Shown: positions 21,513-31,160, numbered from the stretch's first letter. The stretch: 43,585 nt of DNA from Synechococcales cyanobacterium bin2.concoct.b11b12b14.033 (GCA_013298875.1 JAAFJH010000010.1:1-43585); one strand, 5' to 3'. Translations and numbers: made by a program. Notes: generated from the letters alone by a model not told the origin.

Positions 21513-22640
21513 TTATTTTATTTTTTGTGCAAATTCATCGACTGCTTTTATCATTTGCTCATTTCTCTCTACTGTGCCGAGATGTCCGCAGGGTTGGAGA
21601 ATTTTAAGGGTTGAATTAGGAATATTATTTTTCATGAATTCACTAGCTTCAGGCTTGCACATTAAATCTTGGTCGCCAGCTAATATTAAAACCGGTACAT
21701 CAATATTTGGAAGTATTTGGGTAGCATCATATTCAAACATACCTAATATTCCTCGCCCAACTACATCAACAGGAGCCATATTACTTAATAAAGTCATTAA
21801 ATTTAATTGCCCTTTAGTTTCGGTGCGTGCAAAACCCGTAAAATGGTTATTTATATGCAATGAGCCATTCAAATACTTCATCCAATTAGTAATTTGAAAA
21901 AGAGGAGCCAAACCAATCATTATATAACAAAGCGGCCTGAGTAATGGTTTTTCTAAAAATACAAGAAGCTTTGCTAGCACTGAAGTTTTTACCGGATTAG
22001 TATAAGTAGTTTGAATAAGCACTAAGCCAGCAACTTTGCTTGATAATTCGGTCGCCAAAAGTTTACAATAGCTCAGAATAATCATGCCGCCAATGCTATG
22101 TCCCAAAATAATTGGTTTTTTATGGCCGCCAGCTTCTCTTACTACTGCATCCAAATCTAGGGCAAAGCCATCAGGCGAGTACTGATTATTTGTTTTTTTA
22201 GTCGAATTGCCTAGACCCGGTAAGTCCATTAAAATTAGTCTGTAATTTTTGGATAAATGTTTTTTAAAGTAATACCATTGCAGGCTATTAGTACTCCATC
22301 CATGAATAAAAATAATAGGTTGATTTTCCGGATTACCATAAAACTCCAAAAAGATTTCATGACCTTCAGGCATAATCAAAGTTTTAGTTTCATCACTTCG
22401 AATCATATTAGGCTCATCATCGCCTTTTTTGCCCAAAATTAATTGAAAGAAAAATTTACCAAAGAAATTAAAGAAAAAACACAAAACTACTGCCCCAAGG
22501 CATAACTTGGTATATTGTTCATCTTGCAAAATATCTTTGTGTTCATACCATTCACGCAAAAAATAAATATTGGCCGCGACCAAAGCCATCCATATAAGAT
22601 TAGGAAAAATGCCTGTAATAAGCTGTAAAGGATGAAACAT
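21513..22640 (-). CDS. Membrane-anchored alpha/beta hydrolase
   Basis: N-terminal TM segments; IIFIHGWSTNSLQW, LILMDLPGLGNS, ILGHSIGGMI nucleophile elbow, VLILAGDQDLM, CGHLGTVE. Confidence 0.88.
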   Translation of the reverse strand: MFHPLQLITGIFPNLIWMALVAANIYFLREWYEHKDILQDEQYTKLCLGAVVLCFFFNFFGKFFFQLILGKKGDDEPNMIRSDETKTLIMPEGHEIFLEFYGNPENQPIIFIHGWSTNSLQWYYFKKHLSKNYRLILMDLPGLGNSTKKTNNQYSPDGFALDLDAVVREAGGHKKPIILGHSIGGMIILSYCKLLATELSSKVAGLVLIQTTYTNPVKTSVLAKLLVFLEKPLLRPLCYIMIGLAPLFQITNWMKYLNGSLHINNHFTGFARTETKGQLNLMTLLSNMAPVDVVGRGILGMFEYDATQILPNIDVPVLILAGDQDLMCKPEASEFMKNNIPNSTLKILQPCGHLGTVERNEQMIKAVDEFAQKIK

Positions 22641-22709
22641 AGTGGATGAATTTTTTATCGTTATACATTAAGCGTATCTTTCTTTTCGATAAAAGGTCAT
22701 TAAAACTTA

Positions 22710-23684
22710 TTATGCCAGCTTTTTTTCCCAATTTAAACTATCAATAATAATTTGCTCCAGATTATCGTATTTTGGTTTCCAGCCCAATTGATTTTTAAGT
22801 TTATTATTATTAGCAATTAATATTTCCAAATCACCAGCTCTTTTTTCTGAAATTTTAATATTTAACTTTTGTCCATTAATTTTTTCAATAGTTGTCAGTA
22901 CTTGCCTTACGCTATAAGCTTTTCCATAGCCAACATTAACTATCAAAGATTCATTTTTATTTTTCAAATAGTCCAAGCAATAAATATGAGCATTTGCTAA
23001 ATCTTCCACATGAATAAAATCTCTTTGGCAAGTTCCATCGGGTGTATTATAATCAGTGCCAAATATTTCAATAAATTCTCTTTTGCCTAATGCTGTTTGA
23101 CAGCCTAATTTTATTAAATGAGTGGCATTTTGAACTCTTTGACCAAGCTTGCCTGATGAGTCAGCTCCTGCAACATTAAAATAGCGTAAAATTGCATAAT
23201 TAAAATTATAAGCTTCAGCTAAGTCTTTAATAATAATTTCACTTAATAACTTTGACTTTCCGTATGGGCTAATTGGATTAGTAGAAGTATTTTCATCGGC
23301 AATACCAGATTCAGGTGGGCTATAAACTGCAGCAGTACTTGAAAAAATGAAATTTTGTACTTTATATTTAATACAAATATTTAAAAGGTTTAAAGTATTA
23401 GAAGTATTATTTAAATAGTATTTTAATGGATCAGTAACCGACTCAGAAACCACAATGGAAGCGGCAAAATGAATAACTGAATCAATTTTATGAGTTTGAA
23501 ATAAATTATCTAAAGCCTGGGTATCGTTTAAATCAGCTTTAATTAATTTTTCATTGTAAAGTAAATTTTCCTGAAAACCAGTTGTCAAATTATCCAAAAC
23601 AATTAAATCTTCTTTTTTTTCACTTAATTGCTTAACTAAATGACTACCAATATATCCACAGCCCCCAGTCACCAAAATTGTCAT
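22710..23684 (-). CDS. galE: UDP-glucose 4-epimerase
   Basis: ILVTGGCGYIGSHLV, FSSTAAVY, SPYGKSK, GTDYNTPDGTCQRDFIHVEDLA. Confidence 0.93.
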   Translation of the reverse strand: MTILVTGGCGYIGSHLVKQLSEKKEDLIVLDNLTTGFQENLLYNEKLIKADLNDTQALDNLFQTHKIDSVIHFAASIVVSESVTDPLKYYLNNTSNTLNLLNICIKYKVQNFIFSSTAAVYSPPESGIADENTSTNPISPYGKSKLLSEIIIKDLAEAYNFNYAILRYFNVAGADSSGKLGQRVQNATHLIKLGCQTALGKREFIEIFGTDYNTPDGTCQRDFIHVEDLANAHIYCLDYLKNKNESLIVNVGYGKAYSVRQVLTTIEKINGQKLNIKISEKRAGDLEILIANNNKLKNQLGWKPKYDNLEQIIIDSLNWEKKLA

Positions 23685-23731
23685 TATTGTATTATTTTCC
23701 TTTGTTAAAAATTATATTAACTTATTTTTTA

Positions 23732-24841
23732 TTATTCATTTAAATTTTCATCGTCTTCAATATTATTTTCGGTTTCTATATTAAACTTTTGTTTTTGTTT
23801 TTTACGAGAAATTGAACGATCTGACCCTTTAAGTTTGGGAATATTAGTTTTAGTAGAGGAAATTTTTTTAGTCGAATCTTCCGCTTCTTTTACCTTGCGG
23901 CTTTCCAATTGCTCACTTTCTCGGGTAATTGATTCTTGAGCTAATTTCTGATAACTAGCTTTCCGGGATTCTGAAAACTTGACCTGACAACCATTTTCTT
24001 CAAGGTGTTTACAATCAATAAAATAACATTTCTCTGGGCTTTGGGTAATTTCGGGGAAAGCCTTGGGAGAATTAATTTCGGTTAAATTTACCTGTGCATC
24101 TAAACGACTAAAACCTGGAGTATCCAAAATATAAAAAATATTCTCTCCGGAGCGGCCTTCAAACATTTCGGTATGTCTAGTTGTATGCGTTCCTTTTTGG
24201 CTTTTTTTGCTTACTTCCCCAACTTTAAAGGCTCTTTCAGGAAATAAATTATTTAATAAGCTTGACTTTCCAACACCCGACTGACCTGCTAATACTGAGA
24301 CTTTATTAAACAAAAAACTCTTTAATTCTTCTAAGCTTTCTGGCTGCAGATAAGACAATTCAACTATTTTATAACCTAAAGATTTATACAAATTAATAAA
24401 TTCTGGGTCTGGTTTTTGCAAATCTATTTTTGTCAAACAAATAATTGGCTTATCAGGCAAAGTAATTGAAGCATGCGTTAAAATTCGATCTAAATATTCA
24501 GGCTCTGGTGCTGGTTCGCAAACTGATAAAATAATTAAAGCTTGGTCAATATTAGCGACCTTTGGCCTTGGCATCAAAGATAAACGGGGAATTATTTGAA
24601 CAATGGTTTGATTTTGAGGATTAAACTTTATTAAATCACCGATAAAACATTCAAAGCCTTCTTTTTTTAGCCTACTTGGCAAAGTAAGCATTATTAATTT
24701 GTCAGCCTCCAGCTCGGTTTTAATGGCTTGATTAATTAAATTAATTTTTTTTGCATAGTAAAAATGCCCATGAATTTTCTGAATTAAAGCATAATCTTCG
24801 GTTTTTTCTAAACTGCTAATTAGGCTTTTTATTAAACTCAT
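23732..24841 (-). CDS. rsgA: Ribosome small-subunit-dependent GTPase A, with charged C-terminal extension
   Basis: Permuted GTPase order LTKIDL / LAGQSGVGKSSLLNN / DTPGFSR; zinc motif CYFIDCKHLEENGCQV. Confidence 0.92.
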   Translation of the reverse strand: MSLIKSLISSLEKTEDYALIQKIHGHFYYAKKINLINQAIKTELEADKLIMLTLPSRLKKEGFECFIGDLIKFNPQNQTIVQIIPRLSLMPRPKVANIDQALIILSVCEPAPEPEYLDRILTHASITLPDKPIICLTKIDLQKPDPEFINLYKSLGYKIVELSYLQPESLEELKSFLFNKVSVLAGQSGVGKSSLLNNLFPERAFKVGEVSKKSQKGTHTTRHTEMFEGRSGENIFYILDTPGFSRLDAQVNLTEINSPKAFPEITQSPEKCYFIDCKHLEENGCQVKFSESRKASYQKLAQESITRESEQLESRKVKEAEDSTKKISSTKTNIPKLKGSDRSISRKKQKQKFNIETENNIEDDENLNE

Positions 24842-25590
24842 TAAAAATTTATATTTTCATTACCTTCTGCAGCCGCTTTGCTAATGCGTGATTCATCCGA
24901 TTCTAAAATATAACCGTCGCCTCTTTTGGTTTTAATAATTTCCGGTTTTTCCAATTTAGAACGTAAATAACGGATGTAAACTTCAATAACATTAGAATCC
25001 CCCAAAAAACTAGACCCCCAAACTTGGTCAAAAATGAATGCACGAGTCAAAACTTGTTCTGGTTTAAGCAAAAATACTTTTAATAAATCGAATTCTTTAG
25101 AACGCAAATCAACTAATTTATTATTTCTCCAAACGGCTCTATTAATCAAGTCCATTCTAATATCGCTATATTCCAAAATTCCTTCTTTCGAAACTGACAA
25201 GGTCCGGCGAAGCATAGCTTTAACTTTGGCCATTAATTCATCGCTCGAAAAAGGTTTAGCAAAATAATCATCAGCTCCCGCATTCAAAGCGGAAATTTTT
25301 TCATTGATATTAGACTTATTACTGGTAACGATAATCCAAGCAGTGCTGCCCTGAAAACGTAATTTTTCACAAATTAATAAACCAGTTGATTCTTCCAATT
25401 TAATCTCTAGGCTTAAAATAATTAAATCCGGATTTGACTTTTGAACATAATTAACTATTCCTGGAAAGCTTGCCAAAGCTTCGATTTGAAGATTATTATA
25501 GGCAAATTCCATTTGAATCAATCTCCGCAAAGGCTCATCATCTTCGAGCAGAAGGATTTTTTTATCTTGAAATATATTTATGACGCTCAT
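24841..25590 (-). CDS. OmpR/PhoB-type response regulator with atypical receiver (Ser at phospho-acceptor position)
   Basis: Receiver LLLEDDEPLRRL ... IIVTSNK ... AKPFSSDEL; C-terminal winged helix VDLRSKEFDLLKVFLLKPEQVLTRAFIFDQVWG...VIEVYIRYLRSKLE...IKTKRGDGYIL. PDLIILSLEI replaces the usual PDLIILDLM. Confidence 0.9.
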   Translation of the reverse strand: MSVINIFQDKKILLLEDDEPLRRLIQMEFAYNNLQIEALASFPGIVNYVQKSNPDLIILSLEIKLEESTGLLICEKLRFQGSTAWIIVTSNKSNINEKISALNAGADDYFAKPFSSDELMAKVKAMLRRTLSVSKEGILEYSDIRMDLINRAVWRNNKLVDLRSKEFDLLKVFLLKPEQVLTRAFIFDQVWGSSFLGDSNVIEVYIRYLRSKLEKPEIIKTKRGDGYILESDESRISKAAAEGNENINF

Positions 25591-25743
25591 TTTTACTGAA
25601 AAACAAATTTTAGATATGTGAATTTATTTAATTAATACTTTATTGTAACAGACATTATTAGTCATATTTAATTTCAAATCCGAACTTTTGTATTGTATTT
25701 ACTTAGGTCAATAACTCCTTCTTTTCACCCAAAGTATTTATTT

Positions 25744-25870
25744 CTGAATCAGGATTTACCGGATTAAATGATAAACAGGATTTACGATCAGAAAGTGTAG
25801 TAGTCGAAGCAAATAAACTTTAAATAAATATTATCCTGAAAATCTTAAAATCCTGAGCATCCTCATTCAG
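25744..25870. repeat. Inverted-repeat element, family B, copy 1 (about 40-bp imperfect arms)
   Basis: Left arm CTGAATCAGGATTTACCGGATTAAATGATAAACAGGATTT (25744-25783); right arm 25831-25870 reverse-complements to CTGAATGAGGATGCTCAGGATTTTAAGATTTTCAGGATAA. Confidence 0.8.
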
Positions 25871-25875
25871 ACAAT

Positions 25876-26793
25876 TTAATCAATATTAATAGTTATTGGT
25901 CTTCTATCATCTTTCTGAGGATCTAATTTCTCACCTGTTAATTCTTTCTCTCCACCTTTAATCATTCTATTTACAAAACCTCCAGCCATTCTTTGAAGTA
26001 CTGTAAAACCAGTTTCAATGGTACTCAGCTTACTAATATGAGGTTTTATAGAATCTGCTGGATGCTCTTGGTTCCAGAGAGTTTTTATAAGTAATGAAGG
26101 AGTTCTCCTATCGCTAGGTATTATCTTCTCTTCATGTTTGGCGAATTCATCGGATAATTTATTAAATGTTTCTTGAATAGCATCTTTAAAAGCTCGAGGT
26201 AAATGATCATCTTTTTTAAAGTCATCATTGGCTTCTTTCAAAGCTTCAGTGTGGAGAGGAATAGAATAAGCTTTATCATTATCACCTAAAGGAATATGAT
26301 GTAAATCTGCAATGTCTCCCTTCTCTGAAATTAATAAATTATTCAAAAATTTTGCAAGATTTTCTTTTTCTGGCTCTGAAATTCCTGGATTATCCTTTAA
26401 ATGTTTATCATATTTTTGATAGATTTCCGCACGAGGATCGAAGAAATTCTTTCTATATTCGCTCTCAGGCTTAAATATTTCTGCCAAATGAGATTGAATT
26501 TTTTCCGTATGAACTTTATTACCTACACCGTGTAAACAAAATACTGCTCCAGCAACGCCAACTACACCAGCTGCAACAAAAGGTAAAGCTTTTTGCCACC
26601 AAGGTTTTGATTCTCGAATTACGGGAACTTGCTGTTGTGAGCCATCTGGTGGTTGAGGTAAAGTTGCATTTGAATCGTCTGGTGTACCTGTCGCAGCTTG
26701 TTGTTGAGCTGATGGTGGTGCTTGCTGTACGTTTTTTTGTTGTTTGCCAGCGTGTACAGTAGCTTGTTGTTTTTGTGATAATGCTGAAATCAT
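25876..26793 (-). CDS. Orphan protein with Gln/Pro-rich N-terminus, one TM helix, soluble C-terminal domain
   Basis: Complete 305-aa ORF; TM segment WWQKALPFVAAGVVGVAGAVFCLHGV; no recognised family. Confidence 0.6.
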   Translation of the reverse strand: MISALSQKQQATVHAGKQQKNVQQAPPSAQQQAATGTPDDSNATLPQPPDGSQQQVPVIRESKPWWQKALPFVAAGVVGVAGAVFCLHGVGNKVHTEKIQSHLAEIFKPESEYRKNFFDPRAEIYQKYDKHLKDNPGISEPEKENLAKFLNNLLISEKGDIADLHHIPLGDNDKAYSIPLHTEALKEANDDFKKDDHLPRAFKDAIQETFNKLSDEFAKHEEKIIPSDRRTPSLLIKTLWNQEHPADSIKPHISKLSTIETGFTVLQRMAGGFVNRMIKGGEKELTGEKLDPQKDDRRPITINID

Positions 26794-26916
26794 AATAATT
26801 GAAAAATCAGTTCTTAATCTTTATATAATTTTATCGTATCACACAATCAGCTTAATATTTACAAAAGAGTTACTTCTTTCGGGCATAATTATTAATATTT
26901 CAGCTCACAAAGACAA

Positions 26917-27567
26917 ATGGAAAAGACTTTTGATATTTTATTAGAAAGCAAAATTAATAAATATGATGAATTAGTGAGAGATAAAATTTATAATTACTTT
27001 GCCAATAATCAAGCTTCTCAGGCCTATTTAGAGCTTTGCACCGAAAAAAACTGGCCATTAAATTTAGACCATTTAACAATTAGAACCAATAATATCGACT
27101 CAGCCGCTAAACAATATGAAAACTTAGACTGGAAATACGATGAAAAGCTAGAATATAAAAGTGAAGGCTGGTGGGCAAAAATCTACCGTCATGATGAATT
27201 TGCTCCGTTTTTTATTGATCAATCTTATGATGAATGGCCGGAAGACAAAAAAATTATTACAAATTGGGTCAAAAAATTTGGAGACCAAGACTTTCATCAT
27301 ATCGCGGTTCTGCTGCCACCAGATATTAAAATGGAAATGGCTATTGAATCATTGAAAGCCAAAAATATAAAATTCCTTGGGCAAATTACTGGCCAAACGG
27401 GGAATCGCTTAAGGCAAGTTTTCTCGCAAGCTGAACTAGTTGATGGAATTCCTTTTACCGTGCTTGAACTAGTTGAACGAAATATTGACATAGAAAGTGG
27501 CGAAATTTATAAAGGTTTTATCGGTGAGCAAGCTGATAGCCTAATGAAAGACAGCACTTTAATTTAA
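26917..27567 (+). CDS. DUF1338/VOC-like putative metal-dependent dioxygenase
   Basis: DHLTIRT, FHHIAVLLP and FTVLELVER fit the His/His/Glu metal-ligand layout of VOC/DUF1338 proteins. Confidence 0.55.
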   Translation: MEKTFDILLESKINKYDELVRDKIYNYFANNQASQAYLELCTEKNWPLNLDHLTIRTNNIDSAAKQYENLDWKYDEKLEYKSEGWWAKIYRHDEFAPFFIDQSYDEWPEDKKIITNWVKKFGDQDFHHIAVLLPPDIKMEMAIESLKAKNIKFLGQITGQTGNRLRQVFSQAELVDGIPFTVLELVERNIDIESGEIYKGFIGEQADSLMKDSTLI

Positions 27568-27586
27568 ATTTATATGATTAAAATAA

Positions 27587-28009
27587 ATGATAAATCCTGA
27601 AAATAATAATAAGCTCGAACAAGTTTTAAAGGCTTTTGATGATGAAGTTGACCTGAAATTAATATTAGCTTATGCCGAAATTGAGCAGAAAAGTAAAGCT
27701 TTAGCTAATAGTTTAAAAAGATGTTTTGATTCAGCTCGTAGCTCTCAGCGGTTTGAAAAAGCTTTTGAATTAGGCTTACAAAATAAATTCACAAATTTAG
27801 ATTCCGAATTTAAAGAGCAAATATTACAAAATATACTTAAAGAATATGAAGAAATAGATTTTATGATTTTCCGTGAATTTGTGAGGCTTTTGAGAGCTTG
27901 TTCTTTGCATATTAGTGGCAATATTTCGGGGCAAATCCGGGAGCAATATAATAAAACCTTTAAAGAAACAAGATTAAAACTCGCTTTTGAGTGCGGCGTA
28001 AATTCCTGA
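27587..28009 (+). CDS. Hypothetical helical protein
   Basis: Complete 140-aa ORF immediately downstream of and co-directional with the previous gene. Confidence 0.5.
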   Translation: MINPENNNKLEQVLKAFDDEVDLKLILAYAEIEQKSKALANSLKRCFDSARSSQRFEKAFELGLQNKFTNLDSEFKEQILQNILKEYEEIDFMIFREFVRLLRACSLHISGNISGQIREQYNKTFKETRLKLAFECGVNS

Positions 28010-28026
28010 GAATATATTTTTTACTT

Positions 28027-29127
28027 TTAGCTCAAAGCATAATCTTTTATTTGTTGTATCAAAATTTTATTTTCTGGATCTTGAGAGTCTAATTCATTAA
28101 TATATTTTGTGAAATAAATATTAGCTACATGTCTGTAATGATCAGCTTTTTGATTATCTCCAATTTTTTGATAACCTTTCATTAAATCATGATTTATATT
28201 ACCCATTAATTCAAAAAGATCCATCAAGTCCTCTTTTTCAAAAGCCCATTTAATAAATTGATAAGCTGGCTCAATTAAAAAGTTTGGCAAATTACCTAAA
28301 CCCTTTACCAAAAGTTTCAAAACAGGTTTGACAAAAATATAATCCACAAAAAGCCAAGTAAAAATATAACCACTCAGAATTCTTAAACCTAATAAACCAC
28401 TTTCGGTGGCAAGGTATTTAGCTTTATTAATTAAGCTTTCTTCAGCTCTTGCCTTGGCATGCTTCGGAAATAAACTGGCAAAACATAAACCAAAAATAAT
28501 TCCCATAAAATGATTAAAAGTTTCAAACGCAGAATCATAAGATGAATGTTTAAAAGGAATTTCTTCGCATAAATTATTTAAAGGTTTAATAACTTCATTT
28601 TGTTTATCTTGATTTCTAATAATCGAATAATTTAAGCTTTCTGGTTGATCATTAATAATAGCTATCTGCTCTTGGCATAAAATTTCTCCTTTATAGTCCT
28701 TTTGTTGCTGGAAAATATTTAAAGCTTTTTCACAATATTGTCGGGCTTGAGAGTATAAATTTTTGATAATAGAGGATTCCTCCCGCAAAAAATGATTAGT
28801 CTTGGCCTTTAAATAAAAACATTTGGACAAAGATAGATAAAAAGCTGGTAAACGTTTTTGAGCTTGCGGAACTGAAGTTAAAGTTAGTTTTTCGGCCTGT
28901 TTTAATTTTATTTCGGCCTGATTTAATATTTGTAAATTTTTTTTTAAATTTAATGTAGAGAAATTATTGGGATTTTTCTCTAATTTTGCAGTTAGAAGCC
29001 AAACACTATTAATTAACTCAGCCGCTTCTAGCTCTAAGTCCAAAATCTTTTTAACCGAATCGGGGAAGAAGGCAACTCCGCCAATTTTAAGTGCTGCTGG
29101 AGCTGAACCAATTAGTTTTATTTGCAA
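28027..29127 (-). CDS. Hypothetical protein, TPR-like helical segments plus hydrophobic central region
   Basis: 366-aa ORF; helix repeats (YSQARQYCEKALNIFQQQKDYKG); hydrophobic stretch around LSGYIFTWLFVDYIFVKPVLKLL. Confidence 0.55.
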   Translation of the reverse strand: MQIKLIGSAPAALKIGGVAFFPDSVKKILDLELEAAELINSVWLLTAKLEKNPNNFSTLNLKKNLQILNQAEIKLKQAEKLTLTSVPQAQKRLPAFYLSLSKCFYLKAKTNHFLREESSIIKNLYSQARQYCEKALNIFQQQKDYKGEILCQEQIAIINDQPESLNYSIIRNQDKQNEVIKPLNNLCEEIPFKHSSYDSAFETFNHFMGIIFGLCFASLFPKHAKARAEESLINKAKYLATESGLLGLRILSGYIFTWLFVDYIFVKPVLKLLVKGLGNLPNFLIEPAYQFIKWAFEKEDLMDLFELMGNINHDLMKGYQKIGDNQKADHYRHVANIYFTKYINELDSQDPENKILIQQIKDYALS

Positions 29128-29384
29128 TTTGAATTTATAACTTAATCAAATCTTAATATTTTAATACTAACAGAGATTGACACTTTTTTAGTATTGTCCA
29201 AAAGTTGAATGATTTTCAAAAGTTTGTATTCCTACTTTTGAACCTACAAAAAATAAACCTGCTTTCTTGAAAAACAATTATTAAATCTTTTCTAAAAATA
29301 AACTTTGATATTAATGCAAAAGTTTTATAAAATCTTAATTAATATAAATTTCTGAATAAAAATACTTTAAAGGTTGGGTTTTTC

Positions 29385-30197
29385 ATGAATCAATACTTTG
29401 TACTTTTCTTATTTTTACTAATTTCAAGTAATCCAATTGGAGCAGAAGACTTTGAAATTGACCTTAAAGATCAAGGATGTGGTGGTTTTAAAAAACTTAA
29501 AAACAAAGATTTTTTGCCCGCCAAGAATAATTTGACCTGTAAAAAGCCTACCGAAGAACAAAAACAATTAATAACGAATTTAATACACGAAGAACCTACT
29601 TATACTCAAGTTCAAAGAGAAGTTTATCGGTTTTTCGCTATACCAACAGGCCAAGAATTTAATAATTTAAGAAAGAGAATGAGAAACAGAAATTTATTAC
29701 CAATTATCTCCTCTAATAGTGGCTTCAATCATGATTTAGGTAAAACAAGAAATAATGACAGCGATTATTCAACTTCAATTACAAGGCCAAATACTGGGGC
29801 AACTACAGGAACTGGGGCGAGCGGCGGAAATTTAACTTATAACAATAATGATTTGAATCAATCGAGTGGTAATTATTTTGGTGTAACAAGACGGAATTAC
29901 TGGGATACTGGCTTAAAAATAGAATTTAATTTGCCAAATACGGTTTACGATGATGAAGAGACAGATTTATTTAGTGAAATAAGGCGTTTTGCACCTATTC
30001 GGCAAGATTTAGGAGAACAGGCTCAGGCCGCTTATTTTGAAAGACGGAAGAGGAAAATAAATTTTATTCTTAATTCAACAATTGATGAAACGGAAAAGCT
30101 TATGCAGGATTTGGAAATTGAAGAATATACTGCCAAGCTAGACTCCTTAACGGGTGGCTGGTTTAGTCGTGCTTTAAGAGAAAAGATGAGAGATTAA
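29385..30197 (+). CDS. Exported protein of unknown function with ordered C-terminal domain
   Basis: Signal peptide; variable middle; C-terminus YWDTGLKIEFNLPNTVYDDEE...YFERRKRKINFIL...YTAKLDSLTGGWFSR. Confidence 0.6.
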   Translation: MNQYFVLFLFLLISSNPIGAEDFEIDLKDQGCGGFKKLKNKDFLPAKNNLTCKKPTEEQKQLITNLIHEEPTYTQVQREVYRFFAIPTGQEFNNLRKRMRNRNLLPIISSNSGFNHDLGKTRNNDSDYSTSITRPNTGATTGTGASGGNLTYNNNDLNQSSGNYFGVTRRNYWDTGLKIEFNLPNTVYDDEETDLFSEIRRFAPIRQDLGEQAQAAYFERRKRKINFILNSTIDETEKLMQDLEIEEYTAKLDSLTGGWFSRALREKMRD

Positions 30198-30362
30198 GTG
30201 TTTCCAGCATTGATTCAAGTCTAAAAGCAGTAATTTTTATTAAGGTAATCTTTATTCTTTTAACGAAGCCCCCCGTAAATAAGACATATAGGTTAAATAG
30301 GTGAGGAAGTTTAAGCTAATTTTCACCAAAATACAAGTAACTGCTTAATGCTTTGAAATCCA

Positions 30363-31121
30363 ATGAAAGTTCAATCAAGAGAAATTTCTAAATCTATGTT
30401 GTCTTCTAAGGCTTATCAAAACCAGATTACGAGCAAAGAAAGATTAATCCAAGATAATTTAAAAATTGTTTACCAAGTAGTTAATAAATTAAGTTTCCTT
30501 AAGCCAGCTGGATTAGATGAAGAAGATTTAATTTCATGCGGAATTATTGGCTTAATTGAAGCGGCCAGTAAATATGAAGAGAAAAAAGGACATAATTTTG
30601 CTTCTTTTGCTTACCTCCGAGTCAAAGGTTCTATTGTCGATCAATTAAGACTATCCGATGTCTTAAGTAGGTCTGCCCGCAAAAGAGTAAAAATATTAAC
30701 TGGCTGCATCCGAGAATTAGAACAAGAACTTGGACAAATGCCAACTGATGAAGAAATAGCCAATAAATTAGAAATATCTTTGGTAACTTTACACTCAATT
30801 CAAAAAGAAGCCAGCCTGAGTGTTTTGTCGCTTGATCTTAATACGGATGATGAATCTGAAAATACTTTATTAGAGCAAATTAGCGACCAAAAAAGCGGCC
30901 CTGAGGAAAATTGTGAGAATAAAATGTTTCAAGAAGCTTTAGAAGCAGCAGTGGATGAGTTGCCTGCCCGTGAGAAATTAATTATTGGTTTGTATCATTA
31001 TCGTCATTTTACGATGAAAAGAATAGCCAATATTTTACAAGTATCTGAGTCGAGAGCTTGCCAATTACATAATCGGGGAATTACTCTTTTAAAGGTAAGA
31101 TTAGACAAATTCCTGGCTTAG
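30363..31121 (+). CDS. FliA/WhiG-type (sigma-28-like) RNA polymerase sigma factor
   Basis: LSFLKPAGLDEEDLISCGIIGLIEAASKYE, FASFAYLRVKGSIVDQLRLSDVLSRSARKR, ELPAREKLIIGLYHYRHFTMKRIANILQVSESRACQLHNRG. Confidence 0.88.
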   Translation: MKVQSREISKSMLSSKAYQNQITSKERLIQDNLKIVYQVVNKLSFLKPAGLDEEDLISCGIIGLIEAASKYEEKKGHNFASFAYLRVKGSIVDQLRLSDVLSRSARKRVKILTGCIRELEQELGQMPTDEEIANKLEISLVTLHSIQKEASLSVLSLDLNTDDESENTLLEQISDQKSGPEENCENKMFQEALEAAVDELPAREKLIIGLYHYRHFTMKRIANILQVSESRACQLHNRGITLLKVRLDKFLA

Positions 31122-31160
31122 AATTTAAATTATTCAAAACTACCATTAAATTATGACTCC

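Noticed and set aside
30269-30274. C6 run about 90 bp upstream of the sigma-factor gene as a second phase-variation tract
   Set aside because: Short, intergenic, and not clearly positioned relative to a promoter; not enough to support the claim.
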